Below are positions 20,836-29,039 of a DNA stretch of 64,000 nucleotides, piece by piece. Every line of letters starts with the position of its first letter. The first letter of the stretch is position 1. The position numbers and the translations under genes are program-made. Source of the DNA: Mesorhizobium temperatum (lineage in GTDB: Bacteria > Pseudomonadota > Alphaproteobacteria > Rhizobiales > Rhizobiaceae); the NCBI RefSeq assembly GCF_002284575.1, contig NZ_NPKJ01000033.1, positions 1-64,000 on the forward strand. The letters are read 5' to 3'. Below the pieces are notes generated by a model. That model was not told the DNA's origin and made no database searches. It saw only the letters and a list, made by a program, of their open reading frames with translations.

Positions 20836-21617
20836 CAGGCCGCCAGTGCCGCCTCCGGCGGAAGCTTCGCTCCGGTCATGAAGGCGACGGCGTCGGACAT
20901 CGTATATTGCTTGGGATCGATGACACAGAGGCGACGGCCCAGCCGATGGATGTGAATGCGATCGGCCACCTCGAAGACATGCGGCATGTTGTGGGAGATC
21001 AGCACGATCGGCAGGCCGCGCTTCTTCACGTCGAGGATCAGTTCGAGCACGCGGCGGCTCTCCTTGACGCCTAACGCCGCCGTCGGCTCATCCATGATGA
21101 CCATCTTCGAGCCGAAGGCGGCGGCGCGCGCCACCGCCACGCCCTGGCGTTGGCCGCCCGAGAGCGTTTCCACGGCCTGGCTGATGTTCTGGATGGTCAT
21201 CAGGCCAAGTTCGGTGAGCTTGTCGCGGGCGCGCTTTTCCATTGCCGGGCGGTCGAGCATGCGCAGCCAGTCGCCCAGAAAACCCGGTTTGCGGATCTCG
21301 CGACCGAGGAACATATTGTCGGCGATCGACAGCGCCGGCGACAGCGCCAGGTTCTGGTAGACGGTTTCGATGCCGGCTTCGCGGGCCTCGATGGGCGACT
21401 TGAAGAGCACCTGCTTGCCGTCCAACTCGATGATTCCCTCGTCCGGAACGACGGCGCCCGAGATCGCCTTGATCAGCGTCGACTTGCCTGCACCATTGTC
21501 GCCGATCACGGCCAGGATTTCTCCCGGATAGAGATCGAAGTCGCAGCTGTTCAGTGCGGTAACGCGGCCGTAGCGTTTGACGAGGCCGCGCGCGGTGAGG
21601 ATGGGCTCCTGGGTCAT
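20835..21617 (-). CDS. frcA: Fructose ABC transporter ATP-binding protein
   Basis: 260 residues with a single ATPase domain, unlike the double-domain RbsA/XylG type. Walker A is GDNGAGKST near residue 39, the signature is LSGGQRQGVAVAR and Walker B is MVIMDEPTAALG. The start is taken at MTQEPILTARG because it follows the frcC stop by two bases; the longer frame starting at 21698 would overlap frcC. The single-domain form, the partners and the adjacent frcR/frcK match the Sinorhizobium meliloti Frc system, a high-affinity fructose (also ribose and mannose) importer. Confidence 0.92.
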   Translation of the reverse strand: MTQEPILTARGLVKRYGRVTALNSCDFDLYPGEILAVIGDNGAGKSTLIKAISGAVVPDEGIIELDGKQVLFKSPIEAREAGIETVYQNLALSPALSIADNMFLGREIRKPGFLGDWLRMLDRPAMEKRARDKLTELGLMTIQNISQAVETLSGGQRQGVAVARAAAFGSKMVIMDEPTAALGVKESRRVLELILDVKKRGLPIVLISHNMPHVFEVADRIHIHRLGRRLCVIDPKQYTMSDAVAFMTGAKLPPEAALAA

Positions 21618-21619
21618 GG

Positions 21620-22684
21620 TTACACCGAAACCTTTCTGATCCACTGGTCGATCGCCACGGCGCCGATGATCAGCACACCGGTGAGCAGCACTTTCCATTG
21701 CGGATCGGCGCCCAGCATGTTGAGGCCCATCGAAACGACGCCGACGATCATCGCGCCGAACAGCGTGCCCAGAATCGAGCCGCGCCCGCCGAAGAGGGAA
21801 ATGCCGCCGATCACCGTCGCGGTGATCGCCTGCAAATTATAGTCGGTGACGGCGGCGGACGGCGAGATCGAGCCGTTGCGACCGATGGAGACCCAGGCAG
21901 CGAAAGCGGCGATCAGCCCGGCAAGGGTGTAGACCGAGATCAGCACCTTCTTGGTCTGGATGCCCGACAGCTTGGCCGCCTCCGGATCGTCGCCGACGGC
22001 GTAGACATGGCGGCCCCATGCCGTGTGATTGAGCACGTACCAGAGGATCAGCACCAGCACGACCATGGCAATGACGCCGAATGTCAGCACCGCTGTGCCG
22101 ATCCTGAAGTTCAGGCCAAACAGATGCAGCAGCGGCGCCTGGACGTCGACGTCGGCGTCGCGGATCGTCTCATTGGCCGAATAGATGAAGTTCGTGGCCA
22201 TGACGATGTTCCAGGTGCCGAGCGTGACGATGAACGGCGGCAGCTTCATGTAGGCGACCAGCAGCCCGTTGAGCAGCCCGCAAGCCGCGCCGGCGGCAAG
22301 CCCGATCACCACGGCAAGCAAGGTCGGCAGACCGTAGGTGACGGCGCAATTGCCCATGATCACGGCCGATATCACCATGATCACGCCGATTGACAGGTCG
22401 ATGCCGGCTGTCAGGATGACCAGCGTCTGCGCGGCTCCGAGAATACCGACGATGGCGATCTGCTGCAGGATCAGCGTCAGCGTATAGGACGAAAAGAACC
22501 GTCCTCCGATGGTGACGCCGAAGACAGCGATCGACAGAACCAGCACGATCAGCGGCACCGCAGCCGGAGTGGAATGCAGGAAATGCTGGATGCGCTTGAC
22601 GAGCGACGTGCCGTGCTCGTCAAAAGCGGCAACGCTTGTCTCGCTGTTCGCGAGAGCCTTTTCGAATTCCTGAACCTGAGACAT
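21620..22684 (-). CDS. frcC: Fructose ABC transporter permease
   Basis: 354 residues, BPD_transp_2 (RbsC-like) family, with eight to ten hydrophobic segments beginning near residue 40 and the conserved TAGIDLSIGVIMVISAVIMG stretch. Start chosen at MSQVQEFEKA: GGGAGGAAAC lies directly before this ATG, whereas an upstream in-frame ATG (22696) sits before the ribosome site. It forms the membrane pore with FrcB and FrcA. A 158-base gap with a strong hairpin separates it from frcB. Confidence 0.93.
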   Translation of the reverse strand: MSQVQEFEKALANSETSVAAFDEHGTSLVKRIQHFLHSTPAAVPLIVLVLSIAVFGVTIGGRFFSSYTLTLILQQIAIVGILGAAQTLVILTAGIDLSIGVIMVISAVIMGNCAVTYGLPTLLAVVIGLAAGAACGLLNGLLVAYMKLPPFIVTLGTWNIVMATNFIYSANETIRDADVDVQAPLLHLFGLNFRIGTAVLTFGVIAMVVLVLILWYVLNHTAWGRHVYAVGDDPEAAKLSGIQTKKVLISVYTLAGLIAAFAAWVSIGRNGSISPSAAVTDYNLQAITATVIGGISLFGGRGSILGTLFGAMIVGVVSMGLNMLGADPQWKVLLTGVLIIGAVAIDQWIRKVSV

Positions 22685-22783
22685 GTTTCCTCCCATGAGG
22701 CTTCAGCCACGCGCCGACGCCCGTCCAACCATTCCCGATCTGCCGCCGGAATTGTTCGCGCTTGCGACTACCGCATCGTCCAC

Positions 22784-22820
22784 CCGAAGCGGCCGGGGAT
22801 CAAGCCCCTGGCCGCTTCGG
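22784..22820 (-). terminator. Hairpin between frcB and frcC
   Basis: CCGAAGCGGCCGGGG (22784-22798) pairs with CCCC and GGCCGCTTCGG (22805-22820), with a 6-base loop and one bulged base. It lies just after the frcB stop and has no long T run. It is probably an RNA-stabilising or partial-termination structure that lets the binding protein outnumber the membrane subunits. Confidence 0.75.
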
Positions 22821-22842
22821 TCTGTTGCCTGTCAGACCGGCA

Positions 22843-23877
22843 TCAGCCCCAGCACTTGGCGAGGCCTTCCTTGGTGTCGATGGACTTCACGCCCTCCGCG
22901 GGCTTGTCGGTCACGAGGTTGACTCCGGTGTCGAAGAAATCCTTGCCTTCGGTCGGCTTGGGCTTCGTCCCGTCCTTGGCGTAAGCAGCGATCGCTTCGA
23001 TGCCGAGTGCCGCCATCTGCAGCGGATATTGCTGTGATGTCGCACCGATCACGCCCTCGGCGACCGACTTCACGCCGGGGCAGCCGCCGTCAACCGACAC
23101 GATCAGCACGTTGCCTTCGAGACCCACGGCCTTGAGCGCCTGGTAGGCGCCGACGGCTGCCGGCTCGTTGATGGTGTGGATGACGTTGATGCCGGGGTCC
23201 TTCTGGAGAAGGTTCTCCATCGCCTTGCGGCCGCCTTCCTCGTTTCCGTTGGTGACGTCGTGGCCGACGATACGCGGATCGTCCTCATCGCCGATCTTGT
23301 TGGGATCCTTCACGTCGATGCCGTAGCCCATCATAAAGCCCTGGTCGCGCAGCACGTCGACCGTCGGCTGCGAGGGCGTCAAGTCGAGGAAGCCGATTTT
23401 GGCATCCTTCGCCTTGTCGCCGAGCGTCGCGGCGGCCCAAGCACCAATCAGCTTGCCGGCCTCCAGATTGTCCGTCGCGAAGGTCGCGTCGGCCGCGTCG
23501 AGCGGGTCAAGCGGGGTGTCGAGCGCGATCACGAGCAGACCGGCGTCACGTGCCTTCTTCACCGCCGGGACGATGCCCTTGGTGTCCGACGCGGTGATCA
23601 GGATGCCCTTGGCGCCGTCGGCGATGCAGCTTTCGATCGCCGCCACCTGGCTCTCGCTGTCGCCGTCGATCTTGCCGGCGTAGGCTTTGAGCTCGACGCC
23701 GAGTTCTTTAGCCTTGGCGCTCGCGCCTTCCTTCATCTTGACGAAGAACGGGTTGGTGTCGGTCTTGGTGATCAGGCAGGCGCCGACATCGGCGGCAGAC
23801 GCAGCCGAGGTGAACGCCATCAGACCCAGTCCGGCCGCGGCAAACACGGTGGACTTCAATAGTGTTGTCTTGGTCAC
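22843..23877 (-). CDS. frcB: Periplasmic fructose-binding protein
   Basis: 344 residues with a GTG start. GGGAGGAAAA precedes GTG at 23877; the frame can be extended to a TTG at 23916, but that would put the ribosome site inside the gene. A signal peptide ([20 protein letters not shown]) is followed by a periplasmic-binding-protein-like I fold: [15 protein letters not shown] near the start of the mature chain and [10 protein letters not shown] in the sugar-contact region. Its divergent position from a ROK regulator and its order before frcC and frcA match the S. meliloti frc locus. Confidence 0.92.
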   Translation of the reverse strand: MTKTTLLKSTVFAAAGLGLMAFTSAASAADVGACLITKTDTNPFFVKMKEGASAKAKELGVELKAYAGKIDGDSESQVAAIESCIADGAKGILITASDTKGIVPAVKKARDAGLLVIALDTPLDPLDAADATFATDNLEAGKLIGAWAAATLGDKAKDAKIGFLDLTPSQPTVDVLRDQGFMMGYGIDVKDPNKIGDEDDPRIVGHDVTNGNEEGGRKAMENLLQKDPGINVIHTINEPAAVGAYQALKAVGLEGNVLIVSVDGGCPGVKSVAEGVIGATSQQYPLQMAALGIEAIAAYAKDGTKPKPTEGKDFFDTGVNLVTDKPAEGVKSIDTKEGLAKCWG

Positions 23878-23992
23878 GATTTTCCTCCCAGTGGAACCAT
23901 TTCGGATGCCGGCCAACCGGCATCTGCACGAAGCATCCAGCGACTTCTCCCAGCGTGGACGCCTGCCCTAACAGAATACCAGACCGAGGTTC

Positions 23993-24030
23993 CTGTCAAT
24001 AATTAAATCACTCTTATTTATTATTGACAG
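23993..24030. promoter_or_regulatory. Palindromic operator and divergent -35 boxes, frcB / frcR
   Basis: CTGTCAATAA (23993-24002) and TTATTGACAG (24021-24030) are perfect inverted repeats separated by 18 A+T-rich bases. Each arm contains TTGACA pointing outward: one is the likely -35 of frcB, the other that of the regulator gene. A protein bound to both arms would cover both promoters. ROK repressors (NagC, Mlc, XylR) bind A+T-rich palindromes of this sort, so this is the best candidate for the FrcR site. Confidence 0.6.
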
Positions 24031-24093
24031 CGTTGCCTCGTTCACCCATTCTGGCCCGAAAGCATTGAGGGGAAAACGACGGGAGGAACAGGG

Positions 24094-25320
24094 GTGGAGA
24101 CCGGCACTACAAGGCACGGTTCGCCCGAGGCAGCCGAGAGCCGCATTCACCGCGGCACCAACCAGAGCGGCATGCGGGACCACAATGAGCGGCTGGTGCT
24201 GTCGCTGGTGCGTCAGCACGGCAGCCTGGCCAAGTCCGACATTGCGCGCATGACCGGACTTTCTGCGCAGACGGTTTCGGTCATCATGCGTGAACTCGAG
24301 GAGGACAACCTCCTTGTCCGCCAGGCGCCGCTGCGCGGCAAGATCGGTCAACCTTCCATTCCGATGGCGCTCAATCCCGATGGCGCCTATTTCATCGGCC
24401 TGAAGATCGGCCGTCGCAGCGCCGAACTCGTGCTGATCGACTTTCTCGGCAATGTGCGCTCGATGCTGCAGCATTCCTACCGCTATCCGGCACCGCGCGA
24501 GACGGTCGAATTCGTCACCTCCGGCATGAAGACGATGCGCGGCGAACTCACCCCGGCGCAGGACAAGCGCATTGCCGGACTTGGCATCGCCATGCCGTTC
24601 GAATTGTGGAACTGGGCCGATACGGCAGGTGCGCCGCGCGACGTCATGGACGAATGGCGCCACCGAGACATCCGCGCCGACATCCAGGCGCAGTGCGAAT
24701 TCCCGGTCTACCTGCAAAATGACGCCACCTCGGCTTGCGGCGCCGAACTGGTGTTCGGCAAGGCGGGTGCGGCGCGCGACTTCGTCTATTTCTATATCGG
24801 CGCCTTCGCCGGCGGCGGCATCGTGCTGAACGGTCACCTTTTCGGCGGACCGACCGGCAATGCCGGCGCGCTGGGTTCGATGCCGGTGCCCGGACCGGAC
24901 GGCAAGCCGACCCAATTGATCGACGTGGCGTCGATCGCGATGCTGGAAAAGGCGCTCAACGCGCGCGGCGTCGAAGCCTCACATCTGTGGACGTCACCGG
25001 AGGATTGGGGCGAGATCGGCGTCGAGCTCGACGACTGGATCGGCTGCGCCTCGCAGGCGCTCGCCTATGCTATCGTGGCGGCGTCCTCGGTTATCGATTT
25101 CGAGGCCGCGGTGATCGACGGATGGATGCCGACGGCCGTGCGGCGCCGGCTCGTCGATGCCGTTATCGAAGCCATCGGCAAGATCGACGGTGAAGGCCTG
25201 AAGCTTCCGGACGTTCGCGAGGGGACTGTCGGCATTCATGCACGTGCCCTGGGCGGGGCCAGCCTGCCGCTTTCCGAGCGCTTCCTCATCGGTTCGACCA
25301 CGATTTCCAGGAGCACCTGA
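24094..25320 (+). CDS. frcR: ROK-family transcriptional regulator of the fructose locus
   Basis: 408 residues with a GTG start (GGGAGGAACAGG just upstream). A winged helix-turn-helix occupies about residues 30-85 (KSDIARMTGLSAQTVSVIMR), followed by a ROK sugar-binding/kinase-like domain with FYIGAFAGGGIVLNGHLFGG and NAGALGSMP. It is divergent from frcB across the palindromic operator and is followed immediately by the mutarotase-like gene. By position it corresponds to FrcR of S. meliloti. I infer repression relieved by sugar, but the direction of control cannot be read here. Confidence 0.85.
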   Translation: METGTTRHGSPEAAESRIHRGTNQSGMRDHNERLVLSLVRQHGSLAKSDIARMTGLSAQTVSVIMRELEEDNLLVRQAPLRGKIGQPSIPMALNPDGAYFIGLKIGRRSAELVLIDFLGNVRSMLQHSYRYPAPRETVEFVTSGMKTMRGELTPAQDKRIAGLGIAMPFELWNWADTAGAPRDVMDEWRHRDIRADIQAQCEFPVYLQNDATSACGAELVFGKAGAARDFVYFYIGAFAGGGIVLNGHLFGGPTGNAGALGSMPVPGPDGKPTQLIDVASIAMLEKALNARGVEASHLWTSPEDWGEIGVELDDWIGCASQALAYAIVAASSVIDFEAAVIDGWMPTAVRRRLVDAVIEAIGKIDGEGLKLPDVREGTVGIHARALGGASLPLSERFLIGSTTISRST

Positions 25321-25767
25321 ATGCTGATCGGAATCCCGGCCCTGCTCGGCCCGGAGCTTCTGGCGATGCTGCGTGCCATGGGCCATGGCGACGAGATCGC
25401 CCTTGTCGACGGAAACTACCCGGCGAAGGAACAGGCACACCGGCTCATCCGCGCCGACGGTCATCATCTTGTTCCGATGCTCGACGCCATCCTCAGCGTA
25501 TTGCCTGTCGACGACGCCGTGCCGGCGGCGCTGTTTCGCGCCTCGGTCAAAGGTGATCCCATGCTTGCCGATCCCGTTCATCACGAGATGGAGGCGATCT
25601 GCGCCACGCGTGCTCCGGGCCGCAAGGTGGTTGCGCTTGCCGGCGCCGACTTCTATTTACGGGTCAGGTCCGCGCACGCGATCGTCGCGACAAGCGAGCC
25701 GCGGCTCTACGCCAACATCATCATCCGCAAGGGTGTGATCTATCCGCCGGAGACCAGGAAATCATGA
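25321..25767 (+). CDS. RbsD/FucU-family sugar mutarotase
   Basis: 148 residues. The family core GHGDEIALVDGNYP carries the conserved His and Asp, and near the C-terminus SEPRLYANIIIRKG holds the conserved Tyr/Asn segment. RbsD and FucU proteins speed interconversion of the anomeric or ring forms of ribose and fucose. Here the gene lies between the fructose regulator and a PfkB kinase: its ATG directly follows the frcR stop and its end overlaps the kinase start by 4 bases. I infer that it supplies the ring form the kinase or transporter handles. The fucose-type motif favours FucU over RbsD. Confidence 0.88.
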   Translation: MLIGIPALLGPELLAMLRAMGHGDEIALVDGNYPAKEQAHRLIRADGHHLVPMLDAILSVLPVDDAVPAALFRASVKGDPMLADPVHHEMEAICATRAPGRKVVALAGADFYLRVRSAHAIVATSEPRLYANIIIRKGVIYPPETRKS

Positions 25768-26687
25768 TCCTCTGTTGCGGCGAAGCCCTGATCGACATGC
25801 TGCCACGCACCACGACACAGGGCGAGCCGGCCTTTGCCCCCTATGTCGGCGGCGCGGTCTTCAACACGGCAATAGCGCTTGGCCGGCTGGGAGCGCCCGC
25901 CGGTTTCTTTTCCGGCCTGTCGACGGATCTGTTCGGCAGCCAGTTCAAGGACGCGCTGAGGGCAAGCCAGGTCAGTTCCACCTATGCGCACACATCGCCC
26001 CGGCCGACCACGCTCGCCTTCGTGCGGCTGGACAACGGTCAGGCGACCTACACGTTCTACGATGAAAACACAGCCGGACGCATGCTGACCATCGACGATC
26101 TGCCGAAACTCGGCAGCGAGATCGAAGCCATGCTGTTCGGCGCCATCAGCCTGATCTCGGAGCCGGCCGGATCAGCCTATGAGGAATTCATGCGGCGCGA
26201 GCACAGCCACCGCGTCATGATGCTCGACCCCAACATTCGGCCGAATTTCATCCCGGACAAGGCCAAGCATCTCAGGCGCATCCGCTCGATGATGGCCATG
26301 GCCGATGTCGTGAAGCTGTCGGATGAGGACCTAAACTGGTTCGGCGAAGCCGGCTCGCATGAGGACGTCGTCCGCAACTGGCTGGATCGCGGCCCGACGC
26401 TGATCGTCGTTACCCATGGCAGCGAAGGCGCCGTCGGCTACACCAGGGATCACAAGGTCACGGTCGTGCCGGACAAGGTCGAGGTGATCGATACGGTCGG
26501 GGCCGGCGACACGTTCAACGCCGGCATCCTGGCCTCGCTGCACGAGCAAGGCCTGCTGTCGAAGGAGGCGATCGCCAATTTGCCGGATGACGCCATCCAC
26601 AAGGCGCTGGCGCTTGGCGCCAAGGCTGCGGCGGTGACCGTGTCGCGGGCCGGCGCCAATCCGCCCTGGCGGCATGAAATCGCCTAA
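25764..26687 (+). CDS. frcK: Fructokinase, PfkB family
   Basis: 307 residues. It starts MILCCGEALIDMLP, has the N-terminal YVGGAVFNTAIALGRLG (PfkB signature 1) and the catalytic C-terminal VDTVGAGDTFNAG region with the base Asp. It phosphorylates an imported ketose, most likely fructose to fructose-6-phosphate. Its ATG overlaps the mutarotase stop by 4 bases, so the three rightward genes form one unit. In S. meliloti frcK lies downstream of frcA; here it is on the frcR side. The 255 bases after it show no gene I can support. Confidence 0.88.
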   Translation: MILCCGEALIDMLPRTTTQGEPAFAPYVGGAVFNTAIALGRLGAPAGFFSGLSTDLFGSQFKDALRASQVSSTYAHTSPRPTTLAFVRLDNGQATYTFYDENTAGRMLTIDDLPKLGSEIEAMLFGAISLISEPAGSAYEEFMRREHSHRVMMLDPNIRPNFIPDKAKHLRRIRSMMAMADVVKLSDEDLNWFGEAGSHEDVVRNWLDRGPTLIVVTHGSEGAVGYTRDHKVTVVPDKVEVIDTVGAGDTFNAGILASLHEQGLLSKEAIANLPDDAIHKALALGAKAAAVTVSRAGANPPWRHEIA

Positions 26688-26942
26688 TTGGACGGCGATG
26701 CGCTGAAGATGCGCGAGACATCGATCACTTTATGTTTCGCCCCGCCGAGCGCGTGCGACACAAAGGCCGTATCGTGCGCGACAAAGCCCCGGATTTCCGG
26801 CGTCTGACGCGGACCTGTCGGAATCAGAGGTAACAGGCTGCGACATTTGAGCAATTCGTGGTTCTGTTCGTGCAGCTTTCTCGGCTGGCGCAACTCTGCT
26901 ACCAGCGGCCGGTTATCTGGCTAGTACCGTTTTGAGGCCGAC

Positions 26943-28085
26943 ATGCAGTTCATCGATCTAGGCGCGCAGCGCGAACGAATCCGCGACAGACTGAAAGCAG
27001 CCATCGACCGCGTCGTCGACGAAGGGCGCTATATTCTGGGACCTGAGGTCACCGAATTCGAAAACAAGCTCGCCGCCTATATCGGCACCAAGCACGTCGT
27101 CGCCTGCGCCAACGGCACCGACGCACTGCTGCTGCCGCTGTTTGCGGCCGGCATCGGCCCAGGTGACGCGGTGTTCGTGCCGAGCTTCACCTTCGCCGCC
27201 ACGGCGGAAGTGGTGGCGCTGGCCAAGGCCGAGCCGGTTTTCGTCGACGTCGATCCGCAGACCTACAACATCGACATCGCCAGCCTCGAAGCCGCCATCG
27301 CCATGATCAAGGCGGAAGGCCGGCTGAAGCCAAGGGCGATCATTCCCGTCGACCTGTTCGGGCTCGCCGCCGATTATGAGGCGATCATGGCAATCGCCAA
27401 CCGCGAAGGGCTGATGGTGATCGAAGATGCCGCGCAGGCGATCGGCGGCTCGATCGACGGCAAGATGTTAGGTTCGTTCGGCGCGGTCGGCTCGACCAGC
27501 TTCTACCCGGCAAAGCCGCTCGGCTGCTATGGTGATGGCGGCGCGATGTTCACCAATGACGATGCGCTGGCCGAACAGCTCCGTTCGTTCGCCTTCCACG
27601 GCAAGGGCGAAACCCAATATGACAATGTCCGCGTCGGCATCAATTCGCGGCTCGACACTCTGCAGGCGGCGATCCTGATCGAGAAGCTGGCCATTCTCGA
27701 AGACGAGATGGTTGCCCGGCAAACGGTCGCCAATCGGTATGCCGAAGGCCTCGGCGACATCGTCAAGGCGGCGCGCAACCTGGACGGCAGCCGTTCGGCC
27801 TGGGCGCAATATGCCATCGAGACGCCGAAGCGCGACGGGCTGAAGGCACATCTCGGTGAAAAAGGCATCCCATCGGTCATCTATTACGTGAAGCCGCTGC
27901 ACAGCCAGATCGCCTACCGCGACTATCCGCGCACGCCGACAGGACTGGCCGTTTCGGAGGGGCTGCCGAAGCGCATCCTCTGCCTGCCCATGCACCCCTA
28001 TCTGAGCGAGGCCGACCAGGACCGGATCATCGAGACGATCCGCAATTATATCGGCTCGAATTCGGCGCACGTCGCGGCCGCGTAG
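26943..28085 (+). CDS. DegT/DnrJ/EryC1/StrS aminotransferase
   Basis: 380 residues, fold-type I PLP aminotransferase of the sugar family. The N-terminus MQFIDLGAQRERI, the PLP-phosphate site CANGTDAL, EDAAQAIGG with the PLP Asp, and the Schiff-base Lys in SFYPAKPLGCYGDGG are all present. Such enzymes transaminate keto-sugar nucleotides to amino-deoxy sugars for polysaccharides. GAGG lies five bases before the ATG. The closest subgroup by eye is the WbpE/WlbC type acting on UDP-sugars, but the substrate is unproven. It stands alone, about 6.5 kb from the polysaccharide locus, and could serve it or lipopolysaccharide. Confidence 0.9.
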   Translation: MQFIDLGAQRERIRDRLKAAIDRVVDEGRYILGPEVTEFENKLAAYIGTKHVVACANGTDALLLPLFAAGIGPGDAVFVPSFTFAATAEVVALAKAEPVFVDVDPQTYNIDIASLEAAIAMIKAEGRLKPRAIIPVDLFGLAADYEAIMAIANREGLMVIEDAAQAIGGSIDGKMLGSFGAVGSTSFYPAKPLGCYGDGGAMFTNDDALAEQLRSFAFHGKGETQYDNVRVGINSRLDTLQAAILIEKLAILEDEMVARQTVANRYAEGLGDIVKAARNLDGSRSAWAQYAIETPKRDGLKAHLGEKGIPSVIYYVKPLHSQIAYRDYPRTPTGLAVSEGLPKRILCLPMHPYLSEADQDRIIETIRNYIGSNSAHVAAA

Positions 28086-28089
28086 GCGC

Positions 28090-28247
28090 GTAATCTCCCC
28101 CTTGAGGGGGAGATGGCCGGCAGGCCAGAGGGGGTTGCCACGCGTGAAGCGCCGACTTCCCTCTTTCGTTTCCATATGCGTCGCACCTGCTGAGGCGACC
28201 CCCTCTGTCGCCTTCGGCGACATCTCCCCCTCAAGGGGGGAGATTAC
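28090..28247. repeat. Intergenic inverted-repeat element (RIME-like)
   Basis: The ends GTAATCTCCCCCTTGAGGGG (28090) and CTCAAGGGGGGAGATTAC (28230) are near-perfect inverted repeats about 110 bases apart, with internal GCGACC/GTCGCC hairpins. It fills the gap between two convergent genes. The right end contains the cysQ stop codon (28244-28246), so the last codons of cysQ may derive from the element. Same architectural class as the element at 11,288 but a different sequence. Confidence 0.75.
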
Positions 28248-29029
28248 TGGCCCGCGCTCTTGCCGCTGGCGATGAAATGCGGATTGGCAAAATCCACGTC
28301 ATCGCTCTGGTTGCGCTTACCGTAGGCGAGCGGCTGACCATCGAGCGTGCGCGTCATCCCGCCTGCCGCGCGCAGCACCGCATCGCCGGCCGCGGTGTCC
28401 CATTCCATGGTGCGGCCGAAGCGCGGATAGACGTCGGCCTCGGCGCTGGCGACAAGACAGAATTTCAGCGACGAGCCGACCGAGACGATCTCGGCAGCGC
28501 CCACCGTGCGGATATAGGCTTCGGTCTCCGGCGTATTGTGGGACCGGCTGGCGACGATGGTCAGTGGCGCCACACCCGCCCTCACCGAAATCGGCCGACG
28601 GCCGATGATCTGGTAGTCGCCATTGACATCGATTGCTTCCGCGCTGCCCGGCCGGCCGGAAAAGAAGCGTCCAGTGCATGGCGCGAAGACGACACCGATC
28701 TCCGGCACGCCGTGGCGAACGAGCGCGATGTTGACGGTGAAGTCGGTCCTGCGGTTGACGAATTCCTTGGTGCCGTCGAGTGGATCCACCAGGAAGAAGA
28801 CGGCGTCGAGATCGGGCGGCACGATGCCGGCCGATGCCTCTTCCTCAGCCACGCAAGGGATATCGGGGAACGCCGCGCGCAGCCCAGCGAGAATGATCTT
28901 TTCGCTCCGGCGATCGGCTTCGGTCACCGGCGAGGCGTCTGATTTCTGGTCGACCGCGCAGCCGGCATCGAAGACGCGCATCACCTCTCGCCCCGCCGCC
29001 AAGGCAAGGCGCTCGAACAGGCCGAGCAT
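28244..29029 (-). CDS. cysQ: 3'(2'),5'-bisphosphate nucleotidase CysQ
   Basis: 261 residues from the ATG at 29029, 10 bases after the cysNC stop. A TTG at 29077 would give 16 more residues but overlap cysNC. Inositol-monophosphatase fold: VAEEEAS with the metal Glu, then VDPLDGTKEFV, and WDTAAGDAVLRAAGG near the C-terminus. It removes the 3'-phosphate of PAP or PAPS, recycling the by-product of sulfate activation, which fits its place after cysD and cysNC. The stop lies in a repeat element. Confidence 0.93.
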   Translation of the reverse strand: MLGLFERLALAAGREVMRVFDAGCAVDQKSDASPVTEADRRSEKIILAGLRAAFPDIPCVAEEEASAGIVPPDLDAVFFLVDPLDGTKEFVNRRTDFTVNIALVRHGVPEIGVVFAPCTGRFFSGRPGSAEAIDVNGDYQIIGRRPISVRAGVAPLTIVASRSHNTPETEAYIRTVGAAEIVSVGSSLKFCLVASAEADVYPRFGRTMEWDTAAGDAVLRAAGGMTRTLDGQPLAYGKRNQSDDVDFANPHFIASGKSAGQ

Positions 29030-29039
29030 CGCTTCGTCG

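Noticed and set aside
26684..26893. 69-codon minus-strand frame after frcK
   Set aside because: It overlaps the frcK stop, has no recognisable domain and no ribosome site; position alone does not support it.
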